From Marsupella aquatica (lineage: Eukaryota > Marchantiophyta), in the NCBI GenBank assembly GCA_973895155.1, contig OZ316893.1:22754001-22818000 (forward strand): a stretch of DNA of 64,000 nt. Reading direction: 5' to 3'. The notes under the pieces are model-generated. The model made no database searches, was not told the DNA's origin, and saw only the letters and a program-made list of their open reading frames with translations. Within the stretch, counting starts at the first letter, position 1. The number at the start of each line of letters is the position of its first letter. The translations under genes were made by a program, and so were the position numbers. Of this stretch, positions 1 to 12,450 are shown one piece after another.

Positions 1-3000
1 AATGAAGCTAAGCAACTAGTTTGACCGATCCAATGAATGATTGATTTCCAACTAACCGAAGTAAAGCAGTCGTGGAATAGCATTCGTAAAAGGCTACCAG
101 CCAGACTCCGGTCCTTCAAAACGGCGAATGAGACTGCATCTCTGACAAGGCTCTCAGCTCTGGGACAAGTCTTCGCGTAGAAGCTGACCTTCAGCTGACA
201 ATTAGCTTGCTGAAACTTGGACGAAAACAGCAGGATTAGGAACACCAGTCCCATCGGTAAAGTACCTCGTTGGCAGCAACATCGGCGAGCCATATTGTTT
301 CGTTCTTTCCTCTTTTCCTTGCCAATACTTCGTCAATTGATTCAATTCTCCACCCAGGACGTGCACCAGTGCTCCCAGCTCGATCAAGTTAACGCAGAGC
401 TCGATGTATATTAACCTAGAGTGTCCCAACATCAGCGATATCTTAGCCACAATCGTTCCCAGCTAATCCATGAGCGATCGAGCGCTTCTGAGTATGCAAA
501 TATCGATCTTAATGAAGAAAATGGCACAATGTTAGATCGATCTACGTTTGGCCCAGGGAATTCTGAACTAAAGAATGTAGGAATTAACTAACGAGAATGA
601 GCGATGAATGTAGGAAAGACTTCTAGACGATGTCTGGGTCCAAGACGATTTTGAGATTAAGCGTCTGCTGCTTCTTCTGGCATCATCTGGAAGGGCCCTT
701 ATAAATGCACACGATGCTCTGACGACGACAAGCTGAGGAAATATATCTGTACAAGGAACGCGTACGGTAGGTCCTGTCTACTCATGTGCTGTATTGCAAT
801 ATATACGCCACGTTACATACACGCGCAGATTATCACAACCACAGTCCTTGTAGTACTTCAAATCGGCCGACTCGTAAGCGAATTGGCAGCTCGCACATTG
901 CCTCGCTGCATTCTCATTACATTCGGTTTCAGCTAGCAAAGCGATCGGGACCATTTGGTACATGATGTATGAGGGGAAGTCAGCGCGAAGCTGCAAAATC
1001 TATTCTAATATCTGGACGCGACTAGCATGTCCTCATCCATTCCAGCTGTAAGTGCCCTCCGCCACGCTAGGCCAGGTGCTGAGCACATAGTTGGATGGCG
1101 ATTTCGAAGAATTCTGCTCTAGTCGATTGAGCTGCCTGTGTAATTAAGTGCAACTTACTGTTCAATGCTTCTGTGAAAGGATACCATAGATACGAGCTTG
1201 ACGTGATGATGGTGCATTCGGGGGTCCATTCCTTTCGCTTGTCACCCGTAGATCCTGGCGAGGTGGTACGAATGCTCTAGACAGTAGGGCAGCTGGCCGG
1301 ACCGGTCATGAACATGCAAGTAAATCCTGGTGACGAGACCAGCTGGAGTTTCACAAGAGATATTAGTCTCCTGCTCCTTTCACCGTCATTTAGAGATTCG
1401 GGTGGAGCAGTCCGTTCTTGCGTGTATGCATGTGAATTTCTGAGACATTTCGGCTGAACTGTTTCAATCTCGTGATCAGTTCGTACAATCAGATGCCTAA
1501 AGTCGAGCCTGAGCCATGGCAGCACGTTTTTTGTTTTTATCTCCGATTTCCGTGCTTTCATTTCAGGTGTTTCTGTTTCTCATTCCTTGGATTCGGTTTT
1601 CCAGCACTTCAAATTATTCAGGAGTTCACGTCTTGAAGGCCGGGTAAAAAAGCAAGGTGATCCTCATTAGTGTACGTGCCGATGCCTCGCTAGTATACAG
1701 TTCACCACAGCTTGCAGCTTGTATATCCATAATAAGCCAACGCTGTTTTTGGGATGTACGAGCTCCAGCGCGTCTCTCTCAAGAGGCTGAATGACGTTCG
1801 CTCCCGTCATTATTTGCGCTAAGCACCACTGATTATGATGCATTGTTGCCTATCTCGTGCTACAACTTCAGCGCACTCGCTTCAGCAGAATTCGTTCAGA
1901 CATGTCTGACTGTCGGTTTCCACATGCGCTGGCTGATTACGCCGGGCTCCCTCTTACCACATTGCTGCCTTCAACTTCTCAGTCAAAGCCAGCAACCCCC
2001 TCTAGAAAGAGGAAACATCCTTCTTTCTGGGACCACCACTTCAGAGCCAGTTCTTTCTTTCCTGGGTCCACACGTCTTTCGCTCCTCGAGGCGCCACTCA
2101 CTGCACTCAGTATGAAAACGAAGAGGGCAGTTTATCATGAGACTAAACTTCTCAGTCAGACATAGACGGATTGAGCATGATCTTTCGAGAGCAAGAATTT
2201 CGATAAAACTAGTAAGTAAGAACCGTACATCCCAAGGGAAGTATTCTCTTTCATCATCCTGTTTCATATATCTTGTAAAGTATTAAAGTGCTCCATCCGT
2301 TCCAATGCTCATTCACGAACATCAAAACCTCCTTTCATTAATCCTTGGTTTTTTTTGTTTAACCGTGTCGAATCACAATTTCTGCAAGGGGGAGCTTGCC
2401 AGGGACACAAGATGTCTTCCCTCTGACTAGGCCCACCAACACAAGGTGGGCGCACGAGGACGATCTATTTCGAAATACCTCTGTCCATGCCACCCATGTG
2501 CCAGGTTGCGTTGCCCGGTTGATCCTATGCATCAGAATTTGAAGTTTCCCTGGCCTACTGTCATTGATCGATGGAAGCTAGAGTCTCGTGACTCTGATCA
2601 GGGACCAAGGATACAGAGCTTTCAACAAACAAACTTTGAATATTCAGGGCCATTGTGTATTTAGGCTGAGTACTGATCTACAGCCGTTTCCGAACCGGTA
2701 TAAATTTCAAGTTCTTTCTTCGGAAGTTTCCTCTGAAGTACAATCTGGATTTTCAGTTTTGGGAAGGTAGGATTGCTCGTGTTCTAGAGTACCACAACTG
2801 TTCGACGTGAAGACCTTGGCTAGAGTGTTCTGTTTCAACAGACTATTATTTTCTCTTTTGAATAGCTGCCCCAAGACGGCTGCTGTTGCGCTACTTTGCT
2901 TCAGTCACGATGAGCATCTGTTGACTGTTCCGAAAAATTCTCAACTCGATCTGTAAAGCTTTTCTTGTACAAATAACTCTCTAAATGCACACTCTTGCGT

Positions 3001-3700
3001 GCACTGAACCAATTTCTGCATTCCTTGATAAATGCAAAGTAACTCCCTCAAGTTTGCATTTATCAATAAGCAACACCCCCTGAACAGGAGAGAGAGCCGA
3101 CTGTGTATGTAGCCCTATAATCGAATCTCCACTGCCTCTGAAATTCTCTTCTGCCTCTGGATATTCTCATACATGCACCCATTCTTAATCGTATTGCATT
3201 CCATTGTCATTAAGCTCATTAATTTGTTCAGAAATTGTTATCATTCCAGATGCTGGCCCTGATTGCTGGTTTTGACATGTTGGTGTTCAACTTCCTCAAT
3301 CAACTGTTCTGGTGAGATTGCCTTGAGTTCAAGGTCACATCGTTCAAACGAGACACTTTAATTGTTTTCTTCTTAAGCTTCTATGCATCTGAATCGAGGT
3401 CAGTTAATGTTTCCAGTTCTGGAAAATAAAATTATGTTCTCCTGTTGTGACATAGAGGCAATTACATCCTAACGATTTGAACATTCACCTCTGGTTCAAA
3501 AACAGCACGAGGTGAAGACGATAATTGTTAAATCATCCGTGCTTTCATTCTACCATTCAATGCGTGATTAGAAGAGTCGTCACAGCTTCTCTCATAATTA
3601 AGCTTTGCACACTTTTCGACATTTGACATGGACAACCCCGATTTAACCTTACGGGCAAGTTGAAGCCTTGCCGGGCAGTCAAATAACGGCCTGATTAGGC
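1..3700. other. Intergenic, no supported gene
   Basis: All open frames here are under about 105 codons, overlap on both strands and show no family motif I recognise. The stretch is mixed-composition unique sequence with no clear tandem structure. Exons of an intron-rich gene could be missed, because short exons cannot be told from chance by eye. Confidence 0.5.
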
Positions 3701-3734
3701 AATTTGACAGATATTTGAATCGATTCCACGGTCA

Positions 3735-4060
3735 TTTCCGAGTTCTCCCCCGGATTCCCCGGGACTCCCCCCGTCTAGCAAGCCGGTCCCCGATTTGGGG
3801 TCGGGGCCAGGTCGGGGTTGGGGTCGACGACAAGGCCGGCTGCAAAAAGGTTGAGGCAGGGTCGGGGCCCAGGGGGGTCGGGGCCGGGCCGGGGTTGGGG
3901 TCGGGGGCGGGGATCCGTAGGCTGGGGTCGAGGGAGGCGGGGGTCTGGGTCTGGGTAGGCCGGGGCCGGGTGAGGGTGAGGGTGAGGGCCAGGGTGATGC
4001 CCGGGTCGGAGGACCAAGGGATAGGTGGGCCGGGGTCAGGATAGAGGAGACCAGGCTAGG
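3735..4060. repeat. G-rich degenerate minisatellite
   Basis: The plus strand is dominated by runs of three to four G in units like GGGGTCGGGG and GGGGTTGGGG, sharply unlike the AT-rich flanks. The regular G runs would allow G-quadruplexes on the plus strand and make low-complexity Pro/Arg/Gly-rich open frames on both strands, which I do not regard as genes. Confidence 0.8.
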
Positions 4061-6538
4061 CGTCCGGGATGACGGGATGACGATTTGACAGGGTCTAGAC
4101 CCCCAATATGCCGGGCAAGGCCAAACCCAGTGGACAACTTGTGATGTCTGATGCTGCTAAACCTTGAGTATGAATTGGGCAGGGTTTAGGGTTTAAACCT
4201 TGAGTAAGCCTTGGGCAGGGTTTCCTCCCTCTCTCCCCTCTTCTCTCCTCCAAATATTTGAAAGAAACTCATCCTGTCTCTGACTAGGTCAAGGTGGACA
4301 CACCCCCCAACAAATGAAGTGATTAGAGGGGGGTATGAATATCCTATGGTACATTAAGGACAAGAGGTCAGTTTGTGGTCAGTTTGAGGTCAGTTAATGC
4401 TGTGCCCACTAACAGCAGACCCCCCCCCCCTCTCCCCGGGCCCAAAGCAAGTTTGATGATCAGAATTGTACAGTGGGAGGTGCTTTCTAAATGGGAAGAC
4501 GCCGGTTGTGAGGTATAAGCCCACCAGATGCAATTTCCTTTTCACATGTTCAAATCCCACCCAACTAGAAGCCTTTGGTTTCAACCTTAGAAAATTCAAT
4601 CAACACTCAGGCAGCGGCGTGAGTCAGGCAGGGGAGCATGAAGCTCATTATAAGCCTGTTTTTCTTTACTTTTTTTTCTTTTGATCCTTGATTTTGGCTT
4701 TCATCCTGAATCCATTGTACCTAGTTCATCACCTCAAATATATGTAAAATGGGTATGATACATCCCATGCCAGCCAGTTCTTCATCTCAGACTTGTTTAA
4801 GAAGCCCACCTTCCCCTGTCTCTAGGAGAAGGTGGGCAGACATGAAGGCACTCTCTGGCCGTTGACAAACACAATCAAGTAATTGTTATTTTGAAACTTG
4901 ATACTCTATTCCTACGGACCACACTCTTTGAAAGAAAAGGTATTATCTGACTAAAAAAGCAGTCAATGCAGGTTTTGGCAAAGCATCTTGTCGAAGTTGT
5001 TGTCTAGTCTATAGAAGCTTACTTAGGTTTCATTATTTAAACTCCATTTCATAAAATGAGAAAATGACCAACCAGAAGTAGAAAAGGTGAAGTTGAGACG
5101 TTGGGTAGCAAAGGGATCATGGGACTCTTCCTTTGATATCATGATCCCTTTGCTACCATCAGTGGCTTCATTTAGGAGTTACTAAGTAGCTGGAAAGACG
5201 TCCAACTAAGATGAATCTTAAGGGTTCAGGTTCAGAAACTCCATCCCATGGACTTTTTAAACAATTCTTTACCCCTATAATGCGTTGTTTTCCTCCAGTA
5301 TAGCGTACTCTCTGAGTAAAACAGAACAGTTTTGGACCCGTCCAATTGGATCATATATCAAACGTAGTTATGCATTAATTTGCTCTTCATTTGATTGGAG
5401 AAAAGTATAATGTACTACTGTAGCTAATCGCTTATCCACTTTGATGAGTGAGATCTCAACATACAGTAGGAAGGAAATGATGAGTTATTCACATCCCCAA
5501 CATTCTTTGCTTGCTATTGACTGAAGTATGTGCTCTGCTTGATTTTAGAATCGCACTATATTAGGCCTAGCCACCTCACACACACGACATATACAATGCA
5601 AACCATCAAGAATATGGTAGTAATATGTACAAAAATCAAATAGAACTAGTAGGAGAATTCTTGAGATGATTGTTTGTTTTCACAAGGATGCTGCGTAACA
5701 TTTACATCTGTATGGCAGATTCATGCACATGTCTGAAGACAGCAAATTACATGTTGTCATTCAAATATCTTGTGTAGATTTTCATGACTTTTTTTCTTAA
5801 TCCCCTTCTTCCCTGCAAACACCTATTACTTAATATGAAATCTAACTCACAGCCTTGATTTCAAGAATGGTTTATGGTATTAATGAACAATTAATAATTG
5901 CAAACAAATTTATTTCTGTCACTTAATTGAATAAATACTTGGCCAAGTTTTAATCCTAGTTAATCCAGCCAATCCCAAATCCTGGAATCAAACCTATCCT
6001 ATTCAACTCCTCAGTCTCTTTCTATTTTGAATTCTTTTGCTTCAAAGGAAATTCCATTTTTATTGTTCATAAGGGAAAACTGCCATTGAGCAAGATGCAG
6101 AATTGAATGGAAATTTCAATTGGAAGAATAAAGGCCCAAGAGGGTAAGGGGCTAACTCACAAGAGGGACCAGGCTGAGATTCCTATCTCTTCAAAACTGG
6201 TTGGTAAGGTCGGTGGCTGCATGCTCAAGTGTTGATACTCCGGAGCACAAAAGATTGGTTGGTTTCTCACACTACACCAAACACAATATCCAATGAGGAA
6301 ACAGAAGTGAGAAAATAATAGAAAACCAATTTTAGGAATTACATAAAAGTAATATATATATATATATCAAGGATTTCTTGCAAACAAAGGCAAGGGGAGA
6401 AACCCCTCCACTTTATAACCAAAAAAGTAGTTGCTTTTCAATTTAAGATAAAATCTTCATGCTATACAATGTCAACGTTTGGGATCTGGTCCAAACTCCA
6501 AAGTGCTCTATCGTACATGTGCAGCCCAAAGAAAAAAT

Positions 6539-6570
<32 letters not shown>

Positions 6571-6590
6571 AATAAAAAAAATATATACAC
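4061..6590. other. Intergenic with small repeats
   Basis: No supported gene. At 4160-4225 a block with TTGGGCAGGGTTT and AAACCTTGAGTA occurs twice around a TTTAGGGTTTA telomere-like tract. A poly-C run lies near 4424-4433, a TA dinucleotide run at about 6352-6367, and an A-rich AAAAATAAA microsatellite at about 6530-6585. Confidence 0.6.
5104..5157. repeat. Perfect 18-bp hairpin
   Basis: GGTAGCAAAGGGATCATG at 5104-5121 is matched exactly in reverse complement at 5140-5157, leaving an 18-nt loop. A perfect 18-bp stem is unlikely by chance. It could be a small fold-back element, the remains of a MITE, or part of a small-RNA precursor; nothing in the flanks decides which. Confidence 0.85.
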
Positions 6591-6594
6591 ACTT

Positions 6595-6635
6595 CCAGAA
6601 GAAGTAAAGAGAGCAGTTCTCTTTACTTCTTCTGG
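6595..6635. repeat. Perfect 18-bp hairpin, 5-nt loop
   Basis: CCAGAAGAAGTAAAGAGA at 6595-6612 is followed after GCAGT by its exact reverse complement at 6618-6635. It lies directly after the A-rich microsatellite. A stem this perfect with so short a loop suggests a recent palindromic duplication or fold-back. Confidence 0.85.
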
Positions 6636-6639
6636 TTTC

Positions 6640-8700
6640 CTCCTTCTGGTTTTAGGGGTCCACATTTTCCCATTTTCTCTCGTCTTTTGAGTTTGTCCTC
6701 TTAGAACGTCTGTTTGCTTTCACTCCATTAGTCCATTGTACTTTGTTTGGCCCTTTCTGATAGATTGGTCATTATTCTTCCAGCACTGTGTGGAAATATT
6801 CAACGAGAGCATCGAAGTAATCATGAGTAGGAGACAGAGGTGTGGGACGTGTCATGTGGGCCATGTCAATGAGAAGAAGTTGTGTTGTGGACGCAAAGCT
6901 TCAACGACTATGAAAGGCTTCCAAACAAACTACAAGACTATGAACGGAAGCTGCATTGGGTTCTATGGTATCAATCTGGCATTTGCTGTCTTGTCTTGGA
7001 TCTTCGCTCTTGAACAGCTATGTCCACGAATTTTGACCAAGTCTCACCTTGTCTTCTTTGTCCTTTTGGCATTACTCATTAGGCTGGTGAGTTGTTTGGA
7101 ACTGGAAAATTTTGGAAGGAATCACGTGAGTAACTTGCTAAGTCAGTGCCAAATCGTTCTCCGAAATTGATGACCCCTTTTTCCCAGTATAGTTTAAGAT
7201 TGTTTTTAAGATGCACAGCAGAGGAGGTTGTCTTGACTTGATGTTTCTAACGTGACCCAGGCAAATAATCTCAAGTTGGTGTGTTATTGCTGCAATACTT
7301 CGTGTTTTACATTTACACGATTATTAACCTTAATTATTGGGTTCTGTTGATGGGAATGTTTTATTAACCAATTAAACCCTTGGTCTAACAGCTGTGAAAC
7401 AAAGTCATGCATTGAAAAAAGGCGGACACACCCCACTACAGTAGCTGAAGGGAAAAATACATGGCAGAGAAATTCACTGAGTAACACAAGGCTCAGGCAA
7501 GATCCAAAAACAAACTTGATTGGAAAAAATGCAGCCCCCTCCTTTCCCAGGACCGTTGGATCTTCCTAAAACCCTATGCATATCTCTCCACCCTTGGTAC
7601 TAGATGTAGCCTGAAACTAAACATAACTATATCTAACAAACGTTAAGTTGCTTTTACACTTCACATCTTGTAGCCACCCTCTAAATAGTAGAAACCTCAG
7701 GAATAAAGTACACGTACAGCTTGGCTTGATATTTTCATGTGCTGGGATGTATTCAACTGCTAATAAAAGCACCCAACAAAATTAAATCCCAGCCGGGTTC
7801 AAGTGTCGGTAAGGCCAAAAACAAGCACTCACGATAAAATCCAAATCATTCAGGACAATCATGATCAATTTCACTGTGCATAGTAATGTGGTTGAGAACA
7901 TTAGCACAGCTACACCTAAGCCAAGACATTTGCAACATTGAGCATGGTCGCTGCAATATAGCCTTGTCTTTTTAGTGTGCAGGTTATATATGTTCAGGAC
8001 ACAGCCTTGTCACAATAATGTATGCCAGCCTGACCACCTGTTTTTTAACACAAGTAGAGGTGAGGCATATACTGCGCCAATTTTCTCCACAGCCCACCCT
8101 CAACTCTGGCTGTGCCCCAAAAGTCAAGATAGACGTAAATCCTAGCTTTGCATGACACTTTATTAGTTCATCATAGCACATGCTCATTTGATTTATCCAT
8201 TTTATATTGCCTTAGTTGGCCCTTCACAGGATTAGTGATCATTATATAAGGCACTAGCGTAACTTCTGGCCACTTGTATGAACAGAACTCTGCACTGCTC
8301 ACAGCCATAGGACGGATTAGACTATCTTAAGTTGTGCAGAGATTCCACTCAATTCTTAGATTCACCAGCACAGATTGCTCAGCCAGTGACCAGAGAAGAA
8401 ATGAAAGTTTCAGGAACCATTTTACATTGGGCAAAAGCCCCTCTAGTTGTTTTATGTAAGAATTAAGAACCCATTATAATGAAGCAGGATGGGTGATTAT
8501 TTGGGGAGGCGTATCTAACACGAGAAGAGTGGATTGAGAGGAGGATGTAGGGTCTGGATCACGTTAGGGTGAGCACCGCCATTAAAGGTGATACATAGGG
8601 GAGAAACGAAAAGAAGAATACTCATCTTTTAAGCATTTTTTAAATAGATCATACCCAAGATGAAAAAAAGTTTTTGGGCATATTATAGAACACATTTTAA
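6640..8700. other. Intergenic, one unassigned open frame
   Basis: A 144-codon plus-strand open frame runs at 6736-7170. It is Cys-rich in the middle with a hydrophobic stretch near its end, but matches no family I recognise and has no supporting context. The rest is AT-rich sequence with no visible structure. Confidence 0.5.
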
Positions 8701-8706
8701 AAACGG

Positions 8707-8955
8707 ATGGAAAAATCGCTTCTGTCAATATTGAGCCCAAATGATTTAGGCAGTAATGAGCTCAGTCCCCTGACCACGAAGAGGGATGGAAATTTTCTTC
8801 TGTCATTATCGAGCCCAAATGATTTCTGCAGTGGTGAGCTCTACAATCCACTGACCACGAAGAGGTATAGTGAAGCACTTCTGTCAACGTTGAGTCCAAA
8901 TGAATCCCGCATTAGTGAGCTCTACAATCCCCTGACCACGAAGAGGGATGATTAG
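8707..8955 (+). repeat. Three-copy in-frame minisatellite
   Basis: Three diverged copies of a 78-81 bp unit: 8707-8784, 8785-8865 and 8866-8946. Each ends with the conserved GACCACGAAGAGG. All three stay open in one frame from an ATG in the first copy to a TAG at 8953-8955, giving an 82-residue frame of 26-27 residue repeats with cores LLSxLSPN and ELYNPLTTKR. The protein matches nothing I know. It may be a repeat that happens to be open, or a fragment of a repeat protein. Confidence 0.75.
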
Positions 8956-9630
8956 ATTTCTCGATACAACCTTCTGTGTTAAAAGCATTCACTGGTCACT
9001 TAGAGCGATCACTGCACTTGGCAGCTCCAGCAGAGCTTTAAGGAATGCGCTGATTACTCAGAGGAAGCGCACTGCTGTAATCGAGGATTGAAGCTGGAAA
9101 CGTATGACCCGGAACACGCAGCTTGGCAAAGAAGCTGTATGGAGCCTTGAATTGGAAGCATTGATACAAGTGAGGACATGGTTTAGAAAACGTATCAACC
9201 CGAACAAGCAGCTTTCCAATCAAAGAAGCTGTACAAAGACTAAATTAGGAAGCCACCACCCAGTGGACATGAAACGAACGCAACCATACATACAACACAG
9301 TAATCTCAAAAGCTGGTCCCGGGCATCACAATAAGGGTATGATTGCGAGCTGAGCTCGAGTGAGCAATTCGTTTCATGTTTTTGTTTAATACTCGTATAT
9401 ACAGAATGGGGATTTGGGATCCACAGGATTTCTTATCTGACAGCTGAACCTGCTCTATGGATCCCAGTGAGTAAGTCTGGTACAGTAATGTATGATTGAG
9501 ACAAAGCTACCCGTGATTATGGTACAACCTCTCCAGGATGGTGATTGAACAAAAATTCGTTAATCGTTTGACAACATTCACTCAGCATCCAATTCCTCGG
9601 CACGAGTGCCAATTGAAGAAAGAAGCTTGA
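8956..9630. other. Intergenic with degenerate duplication
   Basis: Two related segments near 9098-9142 and 9188-9235 share AAACGTAT, AACAxGCAGCTT and AAAGAAGCTGTA, an old local duplication of about 90 bp period. Otherwise this is the region downstream of the minus-strand NHL/LEA-2-like gene and holds no supported gene. Confidence 0.5.
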
Positions 9631-10419
9631 TCAATTGTCAAAATAGCAAGTAAGAAAGGGTCTGGCATTTGTATCTCCGGGTCTCACATTGAGCTTACAA
9701 TCCAACCCAATGTCGAACTTTTTTACCTTCATTCCAAGAACCTTGAACTGCCCTTGCACCCTGCCTGTCAAATCCAACTGCACGGTATGAGTGTCCACCT
9801 CGCTCTGTAAGGCCTTTGCGTTCTCTGCTCCAATGGTGGTCGTTGTGCTGGGCATGTCTGCAGTGATTGGAGTCATCATTCTCCACTGCTGCTCAAATTG
9901 TGGACCCGGAGCTCCAATACTGAAGTTTCCCAAGGACTCAGTCTTGTAGAACAGGCTGAGGTTCATCTCTTTGTAAATAGCTTTCGCATGGGGATTCCGG
10001 TTGGTCACGTTGAGCCCACAGCTGAGACCGGCATGAACCTGCTCCAAATTACCAGTGTGATTGTACACGAATTGCGCGATTTTGACGTCCCCAATCACGA
10101 TCGCTGGGTCCTTGGGAATGAGCTTAACGATCACAATCACCGCCGCCAGAAGAATGATGAACGTGAAGTAAAAGAGGGTACAGCAGCACAGCGAACACGT
10201 TTTCCTCCGCCTTGCTTTCTTGACTGACTTGCCTTCTGCCAGTATCGCCTTCTCCTCATTCTTCTTCTGTGCCTCCAAGTCTTCTCCGTAGAACTCTTCA
10301 TAATAGTTGTATCTGGGAGCCACGTTGTCGTAATACTCGCTCGGTCTGTACACCAGGGTGGATTTGTAGACCGGGTCGAGGAGAAGCTTCTTCTGAGGCT
10401 GGTCCTCCTGCGTATCCAT
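9631..10419 (-). CDS. NHL/LEA-2-like membrane protein
   Basis: Predicted 262-residue single-exon protein. The N-terminal 73 residues are hydrophilic with Tyr-rich and acidic patches and end in a basic KARRRK cluster. A Cys-rich entry (CSLCCC) leads into one membrane span at about 78-101. The extracytosolic C-terminal half holds the LEA-2 type segment (about 105-245), including LNVTNRNPHAKAIYKEMNLS and several NxT/S sites. This order is typical of plant NHL (NDR1/HIN1-like) proteins, which sit in the plasma membrane and often act in pathogen or stress responses; the exact role is not shown here. I start at the ATG at 10417-10419. The frame stays open upstream to about 10617 without an ATG before a stop, so the upstream 66 codons are probably 5' UTR. 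An upstream exon is possible. No close neighbour genes. Confidence 0.8.
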   Translation of the reverse strand: MDTQEDQPQKKLLLDPVYKSTLVYRPSEYYDNVAPRYNYYEEFYGEDLEAQKKNEEKAILAEGKSVKKARRRKTCSLCCCTLFYFTFIILLAAVIVIVKLIPKDPAIVIGDVKIAQFVYNHTGNLEQVHAGLSCGLNVTNRNPHAKAIYKEMNLSLFYKTESLGNFSIGAPGPQFEQQWRMMTPITADMPSTTTTIGAENAKALQSEVDTHTVQLDLTGRVQGQFKVLGMKVKKFDIGLDCKLNVRPGDTNARPFLTCYFDN

Positions 10420-12450
10420 GGCTGCTGGCTTTTGGGGCGACGGGGAAGTTGAATTTACTCCTTGTGGTGGTGGCAGTGGAGGAGCATTCGGTTGCACGCT
10501 CTCCGCTGGGAGAGCTGCAGCTTCCCCTGCTGGGAACGCTGTCTCTGCTCGGGGCGCCGTGATTGCTACCTTTCTTGCCCTATGTGCTAGTAAATGCCGA
10601 GAGTGGACAAAATCCACGACAACGATTTTCTGCTCTCAGTCAAATTCACCGTGTCGGAAATGGAGTGGCCAAGCGGAAGAGATTCACTGAATCGAGCTTC
10701 AGTCCACTCTATCGAGCTCACTCTGTCAATTCACACTTTCTACCAGTATCCAGTTATCGAATTCGGCTCGTTGCAATGAGCTACCGATGACCTGCCTTCC
10801 CGATTGACCTTCTTGTTAGAAACGCCGCGCTGGCTAGTAGCTGATGTTACCCAATTCCACCTTCCGTCGAACGAGCACAATCACAAATAAAATATACAAT
10901 TCCAATCTCGACAGGTCCGCCTATCTTCGAGAAGAATCGATTCACGGGTGGTGATGAGCAATCCTGCCACATTAAGTCCCTATTCCGCTCGCTTTGCCTG
11001 AGAAGAATCGTCGACTAATTCAACCCTGTAACGACGAAGCACACGCTCAAACTCAATTCCCGAAGAGATTCTCTCCTCAGCTCGCCTAGCTCAGCTCTGC
11101 TCTGCTTCTCTGCTTTGCTCCAGTAAATCACGAACACAGTCAATCAATCGAGGTCCAAATCCCGAAAATTGGAGCGCATTTCAATTCTCCCGTTCTCCGC
11201 TTCGCCCCAATCTCTGTCAATCAACAAGCCGCGTCGCATTCAATTCCCACTTCAACGACCGAAACACCCAAATCCGAACACTCGGCTCGGAACTCCAAAA
11301 TGCTTGTTGGAGCGAAATCCGCCTCTAGAATGTCTCTCGAGACAACGAAAGGAAAACGGCTGACAACTATCAGGAGCGGAGAGGATCTTGAATACTTTGT
11401 CAACCTCGATGAGATTTGACGGGTTCCAATCCCAATCACGAGGGAGAGGGAGCTGCGGCACTTCTTATAGGACTATGCTTCCCTGTAGTGGAAGCTACTC
11501 CAGACTCCATTCCTCGTGCTCGGTCGGCTTTGCATGGCGAGCTCGTTGCCTTTTGGCGATGGCGGAGGTCCCACGCAACGGGACCCAAACGCGTCGTTTA
11601 TGCCTACGTAGCCTCGTCGGTCCCAACCCCGGAACTGCGGTCAGGGTTTATCCACTGTGGGCCACCAACGGGTTTGACATCGACGACAGTGGAGCTGCTT
11701 TTCCCTGAGATGGGTTTCCAATGGACGGTGCGATCTGGGCCACGCTAACTGGAGCTGGTCAAAGACCTTGGCAGAAAGAATCAATCTGGATTCGGCTCAA
11801 ACGCGTTGGCCGTCCACCCCTCCTGGCCATTGTTTTTCTTCTAATTTTGGGATAGTACAGTAGTTGGAGTAGTGTGACCTGTTCTTTTTCTTTTTAGCGG
11901 CAAGGTTAGTATTTCCCTCGGAAATGTCTTTTACAAAACAAATTCTTAAAATAATTATGGCATATCTAAGTGAGTCCTAAGATCTGGCTACTAACCCATT
12001 TAGTTAGACAAGGATTTGGTGCCTCTAAGTCTAAAATCAATTTGACCGCATGTGGTCAGACGTTTTACTCCTGTTTTTACTGGATTTTACTTTTCATACA
12101 AGTAAAGTGCTCCCTTCCAAAAAGAAAAACAACTTGGAGAAGGCTCCAATGCTTGTGTTGGGCAAGGTCCTTGAGGTATTCTACAATGTGAGCACACATG
12201 AATTTTGTTAGCGAGGGGAATGTTGTTAGCAAGACATTTGTGATTTTAAATTTAATTTGCATTTTTCTGCCTTTTATATTTTTTGTGTGTTTTTTTTTAC
12301 TCCAGATGGCTAGCAAGATTGCTAGCAAAAAGAGGAGTACCCAAAATGGATGTTATCAACCAGGTTATTGTTAGCAAGGCAATTGCATATAGGAAAATTA
12401 GGGGTCATGTGAGGAAGCTGCTACGGTTTAGGGTTTATGAAATTATGAAG
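10420..12450. other. Upstream region of the NHL/LEA-2-like gene, then intergenic
   Basis: 10420-11400 lies upstream of the minus-strand gene and is richer in C and T on the plus strand, as expected for a 5' UTR or promoter. I cannot point to a specific element. Plus-strand frames of 106-110 codons at 11388-11748 overlap each other in different frames and have no recognisable domain. 11800-12450 is AT-rich with no gene. Confidence 0.45.

Noticed and set aside
3715-4044. Pro/Arg/Gly-rich frames on both strands
   Set aside because: They are the product of the G-rich minisatellite, open on both strands at once.
6736-7170. 144-codon plus-strand frame with a Cys-rich centre and a hydrophobic stretch
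   Set aside because: No recognisable domain, no signal peptide, no neighbours, and a length that chance can produce in this much sequence.
10420-10617. N-terminal extension of the NHL/LEA-2-like protein by 66 residues
   Set aside because: The extension has no ATG, only GTG, before an in-frame stop, and is Pro/Ala-rich unlike a plant membrane-protein start.
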